The notes beneath the pieces are model-generated. The model ran no database searches, had not been told where the DNA came from, and saw only the letters and a list, made by a program, of their open reading frames with translations. This document shows, piece by piece, positions 21,729-28,113 of a DNA stretch of 41,001 bases. Every line of letters begins with the position of its first letter. Within the stretch, counting starts at the first letter, position 1. A program made the translations under genes and the position numbers. Source of the DNA: a virus; IMG/VR virus record IMGVR_UViG_3300045999_005687, positions 1 to 41,001 of that record; one strand, 5' to 3'.

Positions 21729-22258
21729 TGACCACCTCCCACAAGCGCGTTGCACCGCATCGCGACAAGACCTTCAGGCGTCCGCTGTTTGAGTGCTACG
21801 CCTGCAACGACAGCGGGCTGCTGAGCAACGCTGATGGCCTACTGCGGCACTACCTGCCCGACTACGACTGCAAGCCGGATGGCAGCCCTTGTGGCGGCCA
21901 TGACCTAGCGCTGGTGTGCTGGTGCAAAGCGGCCTACAAGCAGCAAGGGCCCGATGGTCAGCTCTCGCGTGGTGGGTTCCGCGAAGACAGCGGTGCTGTG
22001 CGCCTGGTGCAGACCAGCAACGGACAGCAGGCCATCGGCAGTGAGCTGAGCAAAGAAGCAGCCCGTGAGCTGCACAGCGTCAGGCGTCAGCAGTGGGAAG
22101 CAGCTGAAGAAGCAATGACCGCTGCACGAGCCTCAGGAGAGCCGCCGTGGTTCATCACGGAGTCCAGGGTGGTCCTAGAGGCCTTACCGGCCTCAGAGCG
22201 GCGTTCTGGCGGCTTACAGAGCCTTGGCAGCATCCTCAGCGGCAAGCCTTCCTTTTGA
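21728..22258 (+). CDS. Hypothetical protein with zinc-finger-like Cys pairs
   Basis: 176 residues, overlapping the previous stop by one base. The N-terminal third holds several Cys pairs: FECYACNDSGLL, DYDCKPDGSPCGGHD and LVCWCKAAY, a likely zinc-binding module of CxxC...C.....C..H...CxC type. The C-terminal half is helical and charged. Coupling to the replication gene suggests a role in replication or helicase loading. No named family is recognised. Confidence 0.65.
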   Translation: MTTSHKRVAPHRDKTFRRPLFECYACNDSGLLSNADGLLRHYLPDYDCKPDGSPCGGHDLALVCWCKAAYKQQGPDGQLSRGGFREDSGAVRLVQTSNGQQAIGSELSKEAARELHSVRRQQWEAAEEAMTAARASGEPPWFITESRVVLEALPASERRSGGLQSLGSILSGKPSF

Positions 22259-22282
22259 CCCCAAGCGACACCTGTACGTACA
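22255..22282 (+). promoter_or_regulatory. -35-like box plus TGTACGTACA palindrome at nuclease start
   Basis: TTGACC at 22255-22260 overlaps the previous stop codon. The perfect palindrome TGTACGTACA at 22273-22282 touches the ATG of the nuclease gene. A -10 box at normal spacing would overlap the start codon, so regulation here may differ from the 18343 and 22921 sites. Confidence 0.5.
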
Positions 22283-22911
22283 TGAACTGGCTTGACCCGC
22301 TCCCCATCGACCACGACCCCAGTTCGTGGTCCTACTCACGCACTGATACCGGTCATCTGTTCCCGATCTCCATCACCGGGATCATTGGCGCCGTCACCCT
22401 CACCGATGCCGACCGCGACAACATCGAGGCTTACCGCCACATCTGGGAACCTCGCGGCAACACCGTCCACAGCTGCCTGGAGGCTTGGCTCAAAACCAAG
22501 GTGCGCCCTTCGGCAGATGAAGCCGGTGACTACGGCGATTGGATCTACCCCTTGGTTGATCACCAGATCTGGCAGCACTGCGACGTGATCGGGGCTGAAC
22601 ACCGCGTCTACGACATGCGCCAGAACTGGGCCGGCACGCTCGACGTGGTGGTGCGCTGGCACAAAGGCGGCTACGGCGTGCTCGATCTCAAGACCAAGAG
22701 CAAGCCAAGCAGCAAAAAGCAAGACGTGCGCCCTCAACTCGGTGCAGGCACCCGCGCCTTGATTGATCTGTACATCCTGTCCATAACGCGCAACCTCGTG
22801 CTCTGGGCCTACCCCGGCGAGATGCACCCCGATGGCTACGAGGCACAGGACTGCCTGGATGCCTGGACTGAGCTGTTTGAGCAGTACAAGCTGCGTCACC
22901 GCCCCTTCTGA
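22282..22911 (+). CDS. PD-(D/E)XK exonuclease, RecB-like
   Basis: 209 residues from the ATG at 22282; the frame extends upstream but there overlaps the previous gene. Catalytic pattern: Glu106 (VIGAEHRVYD), Asp121 (WAGTLDVVVRW), Asp135-Leu-Lys137 (GVLDLKTKSK) and downstream PQLGAG with Gln152, the core of RecB/lambda-exonuclease-like nucleases. With ERF it would form a two-component recombination system. The partners lie on opposite strands about 4 kb apart, yet both start beside the same GTAC element, suggesting common control. Confidence 0.85.
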   Translation: MNWLDPLPIDHDPSSWSYSRTDTGHLFPISITGIIGAVTLTDADRDNIEAYRHIWEPRGNTVHSCLEAWLKTKVRPSADEAGDYGDWIYPLVDHQIWQHCDVIGAEHRVYDMRQNWAGTLDVVVRWHKGGYGVLDLKTKSKPSSKKQDVRPQLGAGTRALIDLYILSITRNLVLWAYPGEMHPDGYEAQDCLDAWTELFEQYKLRHRPF

Positions 22912-22920
22912 TCTCACCCC

Positions 22921-22949
22921 TTGACGGGTACGTGTACGTACCTTATGCT
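22921..22949 (+). promoter_or_regulatory. Sigma-70 promoter with GTAC operator filling the spacer
   Basis: -35 TTGACG (22921-22926), exactly 17 bases, -10 TATGCT (22944-22949). The spacer is occupied by GGTACGTGTACGTACC (22927-22942), the most complete operator copy. It drives the run of small genes from 22972. A protein on this site would block RNA polymerase binding. Confidence 0.8.
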
Positions 22950-22971
22950 TTGAGGGACAGGCAGCGCTCCC

Positions 22972-23217
22972 ATGCCATCCACCCTCTGCACTCGACTACC
23001 CAACGCAAAACCCATGGACTGGGCCGAGCGTTACCTCTTCAACAGCACCCTTCTCTCTGATTGGTGCCACGAGTACGAACTCGACGAGATGTACGCCACC
23101 TTTGAAACGGCTGGCCTTCCCTACACCGTCCAATTTGTTCCTCCCGCTGCCGAGCGTGAGCCCTACGACTGGGCAGACGAATGCCGTTCGGCTGAATCCC
23201 GCAACTCTTTTTCGTGA
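22972..23217 (+). CDS. Small hypothetical early protein
   Basis: 81 residues, first gene after the operator-controlled promoter. It is acidic and aromatic: MDWAERYLFNSTLLSDWCHE, YELDEMYATFETAGLPYTV. Acidic small proteins made early are typical of host-interaction or DNA-mimic proteins, but there is no specific evidence. It is related in feel to the next two genes (each about 60 residues, with P-Y-x-V or G-x-P-Y segments), hinting at a small family of takeover proteins. Confidence 0.65.
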   Translation: MPSTLCTRLPNAKPMDWAERYLFNSTLLSDWCHEYELDEMYATFETAGLPYTVQFVPPAAEREPYDWADECRSAESRNSFS

Positions 23218-23224
23218 TCGGAGC

Positions 23225-23238
23225 TTGTACGTGTACGC
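23225..23238 (+). promoter_or_regulatory. GTAC operator overlapping a start codon
   Basis: TTGTACGTGTACGC covers the GTG start at 23231, with GGAG at 23220-23223. The element lies partly inside the coding start, so a bound protein would act as a roadblock. Confidence 0.55.
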
Positions 23239-23401
23239 ACCCGTTCAACTACAGCAGCTTCTAGACGCTGCCATCACCTCAGACGCCAACGAGGAAGACG
23301 CCACCGACTTCCTTGACGACCACGGCATCCCCTACTTCACCCACAACCGTCAATTCCTCATCGCCCTCGCCTACCGCAATGGCTGGCGCCCTGACTCATG
23401 A
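23231..23401 (+). CDS. Small acidic hypothetical protein (56 aa)
   Basis: Start chosen at GTG 23231, seven bases after GGAG; TTG at 23225 is too close to the ribosome site. The sequence MYAPVQLQQLLDAAITSDAN, then DATDFLDDHGIPYFTHNR is acidic and helical with a short strand. It overlaps the next gene by ATGA. Its IPY segment echoes the LPYTV segment in the preceding protein. The function is unknown. Confidence 0.6.
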   Translation: MYAPVQLQQLLDAAITSDANEEDATDFLDDHGIPYFTHNRQFLIALAYRNGWRPDS

Positions 23402-23586
23402 CCTGCACCTTCCGCGTTCAGTTCATCTCCGCTCTGGACCGCGCCCTCATCCGCAAAGGCGCCGAAATCCTCCCGCAAGAAACAACACTCGTCGCCCCAT
23501 CCGGTTGGGAACCAGACGAAGTGGCCGATGCCTTTGAAAACCAATATCCCGGTTCAACTGTCCTCCACTGCAAACCTTTCTCATGA
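23398..23586 (+). CDS. Small hypothetical protein (62 aa)
   Basis: 62 residues, MTCTFRVQFISALDRALIRK, overlapping neighbours on both sides by ATGA. It looks like a small alpha/beta fold with a hydrophobic strand first and WEPDEVADAFENQYPG as helix and turn. No family is recognised. It is part of the translationally coupled early run. Confidence 0.65.
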   Translation: MTCTFRVQFISALDRALIRKGAEILPQETTLVAPSGWEPDEVADAFENQYPGSTVLHCKPFS

Positions 23587-23852
23587 CATCCCAATCACGC
23601 CCTGACATGACGCCATGCGTGCGCTATCGCGCCTGGCTTGCTTGCTCTGGTCGCATCACAGGCCCTGAGTTTCCTTCCAACCCATACGAGTGGGCATACC
23701 TCCGCGAATCCATTCGTCTCTACAGCAAATGGGTTCATCAGATGTGGTCTAACTACAACCGCAAACCCATGCCAGAGCCGGCCTTCTCTGGTTTTACCGA
23801 TCAAGCTTTTGACAGCTGGTTGCAGCGCATCTACCTGCCTTCTGAAGTCTGA
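23583..23852 (+). CDS. Small hypothetical protein (89 aa)
   Basis: 89 residues with many Trp and Tyr (RYRAWLACSGRI, YEWAYLRESIRLYSKWVHQM). It overlaps the previous gene by ATGA and ends four bases before the next start. It is aromatic and helical. The function is unknown. Confidence 0.65.
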   Translation: MTSQSRPDMTPCVRYRAWLACSGRITGPEFPSNPYEWAYLRESIRLYSKWVHQMWSNYNRKPMPEPAFSGFTDQAFDSWLQRIYLPSEV

Positions 23853-23856
23853 CCCA

Positions 23857-24051
23857 ATGACATCACCAACCCTCCCTCCCTTCATCACTCGCACACCACG
23901 CCGCGTCTACACCCGTCCCGTGCAACCAACACGTCCTCCACATCGCACTCCACAACAAAAACCCTCCTTCCTTGAGCGTCATGGCGACACCATCACTTTT
24001 GTCTGGACCTGCATCCTCATTGCTGCTCTCATCTACACCGCCTTCTCTTGA
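23857..24051 (+). CDS. Small C-terminally anchored membrane protein (64 aa)
   Basis: 64 residues from the ATG at 23857. The N-terminal 40 residues are Pro/Thr/Arg-rich and probably disordered (RTPRRVYTRPVQPTRPPHR). The C-terminus ITFVWTCILIAALIYTAF is a single hydrophobic helix, so this is a tail-anchored membrane protein. The following gene starts inside it in another frame. Confidence 0.65.
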   Translation: MTSPTLPPFITRTPRRVYTRPVQPTRPPHRTPQQKPSFLERHGDTITFVWTCILIAALIYTAFS

Positions 24052-24337
24052 TCCCCTGCTAGAAGAACTCACACACCTAGCTCAACGTGAGAAGGAAATC
24101 CAAGCCAGACGCCAAGAGTTGCTTGACCTACTGGATCATCTGGTGGAAGCGGGCGAAGCAGAAGAGTCGCTTTCGTGGAACGACTGCAAGATCACCCGTC
24201 GCACCCGTAAGTCTTACTCCTACCCTCCACACATCCTTGAGCAACGCGAACAGCTCAAGGCATCCGAACGACTTTCACTCGCCCTGGGCGAGGCCACGAT
24301 AACCATCAAACACTTCTGGGAAATACGCGGCGCATGA
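23981..24337 (+). CDS. Coiled-coil hypothetical protein
   Basis: 118 residues from the ATG at 23981, with TTG 23972 as an alternative. The first 20 residues overlap the membrane-protein gene. The clear protein part begins at LDPLLEELTHLAQREKEIQA and continues as a coiled coil with Arg/Glu heptads, then EESLSWNDCKITRRTRKSYS. It overlaps the next gene by ATGA. The form (short coiled coil then a Trp-N-D-C strand) resembles Gam/DUF-type helper proteins only vaguely. The function is unknown. Confidence 0.6.
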   Translation: MATPSLLSGPASSLLLSSTPPSLDPLLEELTHLAQREKEIQARRQELLDLLDHLVEAGEAEESLSWNDCKITRRTRKSYSYPPHILEQREQLKASERLSLALGEATITIKHFWEIRGA

Positions 24338-24495
24338 CCAAGACCAAACTCAAGCCCACCAGCCTCCCTGTTGACCTCACGGCCTACCAACGCGCCATTG
24401 ATGCCGCAGCACGCACCGTCTCCGGCATCCCACGTCAACAACTCGAAGCCATCGTCGCTGCCGTGATCACCACCATTGGCAAGCCAGCTGCGTAG
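24334..24495 (+). CDS. Small hypothetical protein (53 aa)
   Basis: 53 residues, MTKTKLKPTSLPVDLTAYQR, overlapping the previous gene by ATGA. It has a basic N-terminus followed by two helices (AIDAAARTVSGIPRQQLEAI, VAAVITTIGK). Coupling supports a real gene. No family is recognised. Confidence 0.6.
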   Translation: MTKTKLKPTSLPVDLTAYQRAIDAAARTVSGIPRQQLEAIVAAVITTIGKPAA

Positions 24496-24519
24496 ATCTA
24501 CACACTACGAGGTTCAACA

Positions 24520-24885
24520 ATGACTCAAGAACACCCAATTACTCCGCCGCCTGAGCTGGTGGAACAGTGGCGCACCGCACCGGAATACGCATCTGCGCTG
24601 GAAAAGCTCACGATGGTGACCATGACGGATCGACGCCTTCAGGAAATCGCCAGCCAAGCAGCCCGCTGGGGTGCTGATCAGGAGCTGGAGGCGTGTTGCC
24701 ATCTGCTGCGACAGCAGGGGTTTGACGTGGTTGACGACCTTCGCGCGACCCGCCGCCCCAAGCCGCCGAGCTTGAAGGAGCAGGCACTTGAGCTTGTGGA
24801 CAGGCTTGAGAAAGCCGAGTCCCCTTGGGTGGTGATGAGCGAACTCGCCACCATCCGCCGCGCCCTGGAGCAACTCGATGACTGA
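24520..24885 (+). CDS. Conserved helical protein, family A (paralogue of 32383 gene)
   Basis: 121 residues. The pattern PPPELVEQW, then AARWGADQELEACCHLL, LRATRRPKPPSLKEQAL, A-L matches proteins common in picocyanobacterial phages (recalled), and a second copy lies at 32383 in the virion region with the same order (PPESLLKSW, GADMELEACEKYW, RYTRRPPMSVEAQAL). The function is unknown. It overlaps the next gene by eight bases. Confidence 0.75.
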   Translation: MTQEHPITPPPELVEQWRTAPEYASALEKLTMVTMTDRRLQEIASQAARWGADQELEACCHLLRQQGFDVVDDLRATRRPKPPSLKEQALELVDRLEKAESPWVVMSELATIRRALEQLDD

Positions 24886-25399
24886 TTACACAGCAACGCC
24901 CAAGCAATGGGCCGAAATAGAGCATTGGTCTGATGAATACGGCTACGCTCCTCAAACCTGCATCCTTGAACTCCGCGCCAGGGTCAAGACGCTAGAAGAT
25001 GCAGTTCACAAACATATTGTCGAAACGAATTCAAACATTGTGGCTTTATTTAGCCAGGTTGAATCGTTAGAAGCTGCTGAACGCCAAGCATCAAAAGTCC
25101 ACCAGATCAGCAAACCTCTGAAACTTACTGCAAAGCAGCAGGCAGAGTTAAAAGCATTACTGACGCCCGATTTTAGGGTTGGCATGACGCCAACTTCTAC
25201 TTCAAACCAAGTTGGTAATTCGCTGGTGGATCAGGTAGCCCGCGCTATCGGTCGAGACGATGAACCCATCAACTGGGAGGAAGAAGCCCGCGCTGCGATC
25301 CGCACGGTGGCCTTGTGGCTTAACGAAACTCCCTTTGATCTCTACCCCGGTGATCGCGGCATCATTGTCAATGCTCTTTATGACCAAGCAAATCAATGA
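24878..25399 (+). CDS. Hypothetical coiled-coil protein
   Basis: 173 residues. The N-terminus TATPKQWAEIEHWSDEYGYA with CILELRARVKTLEDAVHKHI is a layout I recall from cyanobacterial-phage proteins, followed by a coiled coil and a C-terminal helical domain (LVDQVARAIGRDDEP, ARAAIRTVALWLNE). It overlaps the next start by ATGA. The middle is more AT-rich than its surroundings, suggesting a patched insertion. The function is unknown. Confidence 0.7.
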   Translation: MTDYTATPKQWAEIEHWSDEYGYAPQTCILELRARVKTLEDAVHKHIVETNSNIVALFSQVESLEAAERQASKVHQISKPLKLTAKQQAELKALLTPDFRVGMTPTSTSNQVGNSLVDQVARAIGRDDEPINWEEEARAAIRTVALWLNETPFDLYPGDRGIIVNALYDQANQ

Positions 25400-25578
25400 C
25401 TGACTTCAAATTTGTGCCACTAAACAGCCTTGAGAATCGCCTCGGTGATGCTCTTGGCCTTGCCATTGCCATGATCCGCGATCCAAGCGCCGTGGACAAC
25501 AAAGCCATGGCTCAGATCGAGGCGCCATTCAAGGAATGGTGTGATGCTCTCGTTGATGGAGGTCTACTCAATGGCTGA
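25396..25578 (+). CDS. Small hypothetical protein (60 aa)
   Basis: 60 residues, MTDFKFVPLNSLENRLGDAL, then helix AIAMIRDPSAVDNKAMAQIE. It overlaps the previous gene by ATGA and probably overlaps the next small frame by eight bases. It is helical and mildly acidic. No family is recognised. Confidence 0.6.
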   Translation: MTDFKFVPLNSLENRLGDALGLAIAMIRDPSAVDNKAMAQIEAPFKEWCDALVDGGLLNG

Positions 25579-25648
25579 CACCACCCCACTGAGCCCCGCC
25601 GCGCTCTTGAATCCCTGCCCGATTAGTCAACATCACTACTCATCATGA
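25571..25648 (+). CDS. Possible micro-gene (25 aa)
   Basis: A 25-residue frame, MADTTPLSPAALLNPCPISQ, whose stop overlaps the ATG at 25645 by ATGA. The opening resembles the start of longer cyanophage proteins (M.DT..LSPAA), so this may be a truncated remnant kept as a translational coupler. Low confidence because of its size. Confidence 0.35.
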   Translation: MADTTPLSPAALLNPCPISQHHYSS

Positions 25649-25950
25649 AAGAATCTCAGCGCACCTGCCGCTTTGTCGAACTCAAGAACTACAACATTGA
25701 TAGAAAGGGTGATGACTTCCTCGAAGTCACAGAATGGACAAACGCTGAAGGCTTTGACATTCATCTAAGCCGAGGTCACCAGTCCCTTTCCATGACCTGG
25801 GAAGAATTCACAGCTCTGCAACAGGCTCTCGGCAACTGGATTGAACAACCCAACTCCACTTGCCCGCACATCGTTTCCAGCGATGAAGGTACCAGCTACT
25901 GCAAGCTGGCCGAGAAAACAGCAGATCTGCTAGCTAGGTTGCGTGCTTGA
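25645..25950 (+). CDS. Hypothetical protein (101 aa)
   Basis: 101 residues, MKESQRTCRFVELKNYNIDR, then beta strands (DFLEVTEWTNAEGFDIHLSR) and a helix (MTWEEFTALQQALGNWIEQ). The plan resembles small proteins that carry a strand-rich domain with a conserved W.EF..L..AL helix. Part of the early run; the function is unknown. Confidence 0.65.
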   Translation: MKESQRTCRFVELKNYNIDRKGDDFLEVTEWTNAEGFDIHLSRGHQSLSMTWEEFTALQQALGNWIEQPNSTCPHIVSSDEGTSYCKLAEKTADLLARLRA

Positions 25951-25992
25951 AGCCCAGTAGTCAGACCCACTTCTGGTACGGCAAAACAAGTC

Positions 25993-26169
25993 ATGACGAC
26001 ACACCGGCCTGAATACCAGCCCTGCAAACTCGTCTCCCTCTGCGGTCAGTTCCTCACACCTAATGGCACCTTCTCCGCAGACCCTGCTCGCGCACTCACC
26101 GCTCAACGATGGTGGCTTGAACGCGAACAACGACGCATCAATACCCCCACCATCATCCTCCGCGCCTAA
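25993..26169 (+). CDS. Small hypothetical protein (58 aa)
   Basis: 58 residues, MTTHRPEYQPCKLVSLCGQF, then DPARALTAQRWWLEREQRRI. It occupies the gap before the methyltransferase and overlaps its nominal N-terminus in another frame. Composition and the compact basic helix look like real protein. No family is recognised. Confidence 0.55.
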   Translation: MTTHRPEYQPCKLVSLCGQFLTPNGTFSADPARALTAQRWWLEREQRRINTPTIILRA

Positions 26170-26905
26170 CGGCAACCTCAAGCTATTGGATCTGTTTTCA
26201 GGCATTGGTGGCTTCTCCTATGCAGCTGAACAAATCGTTGGTGGCTTCACCACTGTTCAGTTCGTAGAGCGCAATCTCTACTGCCAACAGATCCTTCAAA
26301 AGCATTGGCCTCAAGTGCCGATCCACAATGACATCTGCACCTTTGTGCCTGAACTGGGATCAGCCGACGTTATTTGCGGTGGATTCCCCTGCCAAGACAT
26401 CAGCACCGCTGGCAAGCAAGCAGGTATCAAGCAAGGCACTCGGTCTGGTCTCTTTTACGAACTCATCAGAGTCGTTCGCCTGGTACGACCGCAATTCGTT
26501 GTCCTGGAAAACGTCGCAGCGATCCTTGCTAACGGACTGGACACCGTTCTCGGAGAGTTGGCCCAAGCAAGGTTTGATGCGGAGTGGGCGTGCATTCCGG
26601 CAAGTGCTGTGGGCGCCTGTCATCAACGAGACCGCTGGTGGCTTGTTGCCTACGCCAACGACAAACGACAGCCAGAACAGCAGTCTCCCACCATCACAAG
26701 CCGAGCGGGACGGATTGGCTGGAGCGATGCTCCGAGACGACTCAATCCAAACTGGCAAGGGTATGTATCTAAACCCGTGCTTTGTAGAGGAGATGATGGG
26801 CTTTCCAGTCGGCTGGACCGTTTGAAGGCATTAGGTAATGCCGTTGTTCCACAAGTGGCGACCATACCTCTCCTCAGGGTAAAGGAGCTGGCCAATGTCC
26901 GCTGA
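26063..26905 (+). CDS. DNA (cytosine-5) methyltransferase
   Basis: Up to 280 residues from the ATG at 26063; the first ~38 overlap the 58-residue gene and may not be real (a TTG at 26186 is the only later option near motif I). C5 methyltransferase motifs in order: LLDLFSGIGGFSYAAE (about 41-56, SAM binding), ADVICGGFPCQDIS with catalytic Cys110, VVLENVAAIL (147-156), GACHQRDRWWLVAY (184-197) and RLKALGNAVVPQVA (253-266). The target-recognition region between motifs VIII and IX is short, about 50 residues. It probably protects phage DNA from host restriction. A second long conserved-looking frame is nested inside. Confidence 0.9.
   Translation: MAPSPQTLLAHSPLNDGGLNANNDASIPPPSSSAPNGNLKLLDLFSGIGGFSYAAEQIVGGFTTVQFVERNLYCQQILQKHWPQVPIHNDICTFVPELGSADVICGGFPCQDISTAGKQAGIKQGTRSGLFYELIRVVRLVRPQFVVLENVAAILANGLDTVLGELAQARFDAEWACIPASAVGACHQRDRWWLVAYANDKRQPEQQSPTITSRAGRIGWSDAPRRLNPNWQGYVSKPVLCRGDDGLSSRLDRLKALGNAVVPQVATIPLLRVKELANVR
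26328..26825 (+). CDS. Alternate-frame ORF nested in the methyltransferase gene
   Basis: A 165-residue frame wholly within the methyltransferase gene. It is not random: VDSPAKTSAPLASKQ, SFAWYDRNSLSWKTSQRSLL, FSESWPKQGLMRSGRAFR, GGLLPTPTTNDSQNSSLPPS and the ending LNPCFVEEMMGFPVGWT match a type of phage protein I recall (SPARTS...WPRSG.MR.G...L.PTPT...LNP..VEWLMGFP.GWT). SPAKTS is the shifted reading of the PCQDIS motif and GFPVGWT that of SSRLDRLKALG, so both frames carry conserved motifs. Either a true overlapping gene or a by-product of conserved methyltransferase codons; translation is unproven. Confidence 0.5.
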   Translation: MTSAPLCLNWDQPTLFAVDSPAKTSAPLASKQVSSKALGLVSFTNSSESFAWYDRNSLSWKTSQRSLLTDWTPFSESWPKQGLMRSGRAFRQVLWAPVINETAGGLLPTPTTNDSQNSSLPPSQAERDGLAGAMLRDDSIQTGKGMYLNPCFVEEMMGFPVGWTV

Positions 26906-27329
26906 TGCCATCACCTTCAACGTCATCGGCATGGAAGCTGCCACGCAAGGCAGCAAACGTTCAGTCGGTAACGGCATCCTCCTTGAAACCAACAAACGCC
27001 TTCGCCCTTGGCGCCTTCTCGTCACTGATGCCGCACTCGCCACCAACTACCCACTCACCAACCTTCCCGTCTCAATCAGCATCACCTTCCGTTTCCTTCG
27101 ACCCAAAGGCCACTACAACAAATCCGGCCTATCCACAAAAGCTCCGGCCCACCTAACCTCTAAACAAAAAGGCGACATCGACAAACTCTCCCGTGCCGTG
27201 CTTGATGCCCTCACTGGCTCACTTCTTCTTGATGATTCGCAGGTGGTTCAGCTGGCTGCCCATAAGCGCTACTGCACACCAGAAGAAAAACCCGGAGCCC
27301 TCATCACCATCATTCCGCTGGCAACCTAA
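26895..27329 (+). CDS. RusA-family Holliday junction resolvase
   Basis: 144 residues, overlapping the methyltransferase stop. The RusA core is present: KGDIDKLSRAVLDALTG with Asp94 and Asp96, then LLLDDSQVVQLAAHKRY with Asp113/Asp114, and an N-terminal strand (ITFNVIGMEAATQGSKRS) as in the family. It cuts branched DNA before packaging or during recombination. It sits at the end of the early + strand block, just ahead of the terminase genes. Confidence 0.9.
   Translation: MSADAITFNVIGMEAATQGSKRSVGNGILLETNKRLRPWRLLVTDAALATNYPLTNLPVSISITFRFLRPKGHYNKSGLSTKAPAHLTSKQKGDIDKLSRAVLDALTGSLLLDDSQVVQLAAHKRYCTPEEKPGALITIIPLAT
27315..27329 (+). promoter_or_regulatory. GGVAACYTAG-like element at end of RusA gene
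   Basis: CCGCTGGCAACCTAA ends with the RusA stop codon, 19 bases before the ATG at 27349. It is the first copy met on entering the packaging/virion region, so it may be the start of late expression. Confidence 0.5.
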
Positions 27330-27348
27330 ACCAGCGGCACCCTGTGCC

Positions 27349-27663
27349 ATGGAACCCTGGTCAATCGTCGCTGAAGACCCATCAACCGGTGAACCGTTCG
27401 GTCTCGTCCTTCAACATGACGTAGATCCAGAACTCGCCGAACACATCGCTCGCAACCTCCTCGCTACCTTCCGCCTCACCGGTGCCTACCTCCCCACCAA
27501 AGGCATCAAATCCTTCGAAGGCCAATACCTCTTCCTCTACACCGTCTCCCCAGAACCCATACCCCGCCTAGCCACCATCTGGGCACGCTCCTTTCAAGAC
27601 GCTGAAAACAAGCTCAATATCCTCGCCGCTGATGGCACCCTCTTCATGCCGACCTCCGGTTAA
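27349..27663 (+). CDS. Hypothetical protein before terminase (104 aa)
   Basis: 104 residues from the ATG at 27349 (MEPWSIVAEDPSTGEPFGLV). Earlier in-frame Met codons lie in the RusA gene and give low-complexity sequence. It reads as an alpha/beta fold: VLQHDVDPELAEHIARNLLA, YLFLYTVSPEPIPRLATIWA. No family is recognised. It is located immediately upstream of the small terminase gene. Confidence 0.65.
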   Translation: MEPWSIVAEDPSTGEPFGLVLQHDVDPELAEHIARNLLATFRLTGAYLPTKGIKSFEGQYLFLYTVSPEPIPRLATIWARSFQDAENKLNILAADGTLFMPTSG

Positions 27664-27672
27664 ACTCTGGTG

Positions 27673-28113
27673 ATGGCAAAAGAGCGCGGTCACTACAAAC
27701 TAAACGCCAGCTTGATTGAGAAGGCTGGCAAACTCGCAGCCCTTGGTTGGTCGCAACGTGCCATCGCAGAAGCTTGTTGCGTGTCTGAATTTCAGTTCAG
27801 TGAATGGCTTAACAGCTCTGACCCTACTGAACTTGAATCCCAACTTTCCCAAGCCATTCAAGAGGCTGCTACAGCAGGCGAAGAAGCCCTTGTCGCCAAG
27901 ATCGCCCAAGGCGATACTCGTGACGCTCAGTGGCTCCTTACGCATTCCGCACGCTGGCGTGATCACTGGTCAGACGCAGCCGCTACGCGTCGTGAGATCA
28001 GCAATACCCTTGCCACCGTCGTTCAGGTCATTCAGCAGTCAGGCTTGACACCTGATCAACAAGATCAACTCCTTCTGCGAATGCAGGCTGCTGGTCTTGG
28101 TGCATCTAGCTGA
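27673..28113 (+). CDS. terS: Terminase small subunit
   Basis: 146 residues from the ATG at 27673 (GTG 27670 is adjacent). An N-terminal helix-turn-helix, IEKAGKLAALGWSQRAIAEA with CCVSEFQFSEWLNS, is followed by a helical oligomerisation region and a Gln-rich end (LTPDQQDQLLLRM). It directly precedes and overlaps terL. It would recognise the packaging site. Identification rests on the HTH, size and gene order. Confidence 0.8.
   Translation: MAKERGHYKLNASLIEKAGKLAALGWSQRAIAEACCVSEFQFSEWLNSSDPTELESQLSQAIQEAATAGEEALVAKIAQGDTRDAQWLLTHSARWRDHWSDAAATRREISNTLATVVQVIQQSGLTPDQQDQLLLRMQAAGLGASS

Noticed and set aside
26360-26758. Minus-strand frame opposite the methyltransferase
   Set aside because: No recognisable motif and no start context, unlike the nested + strand frame.
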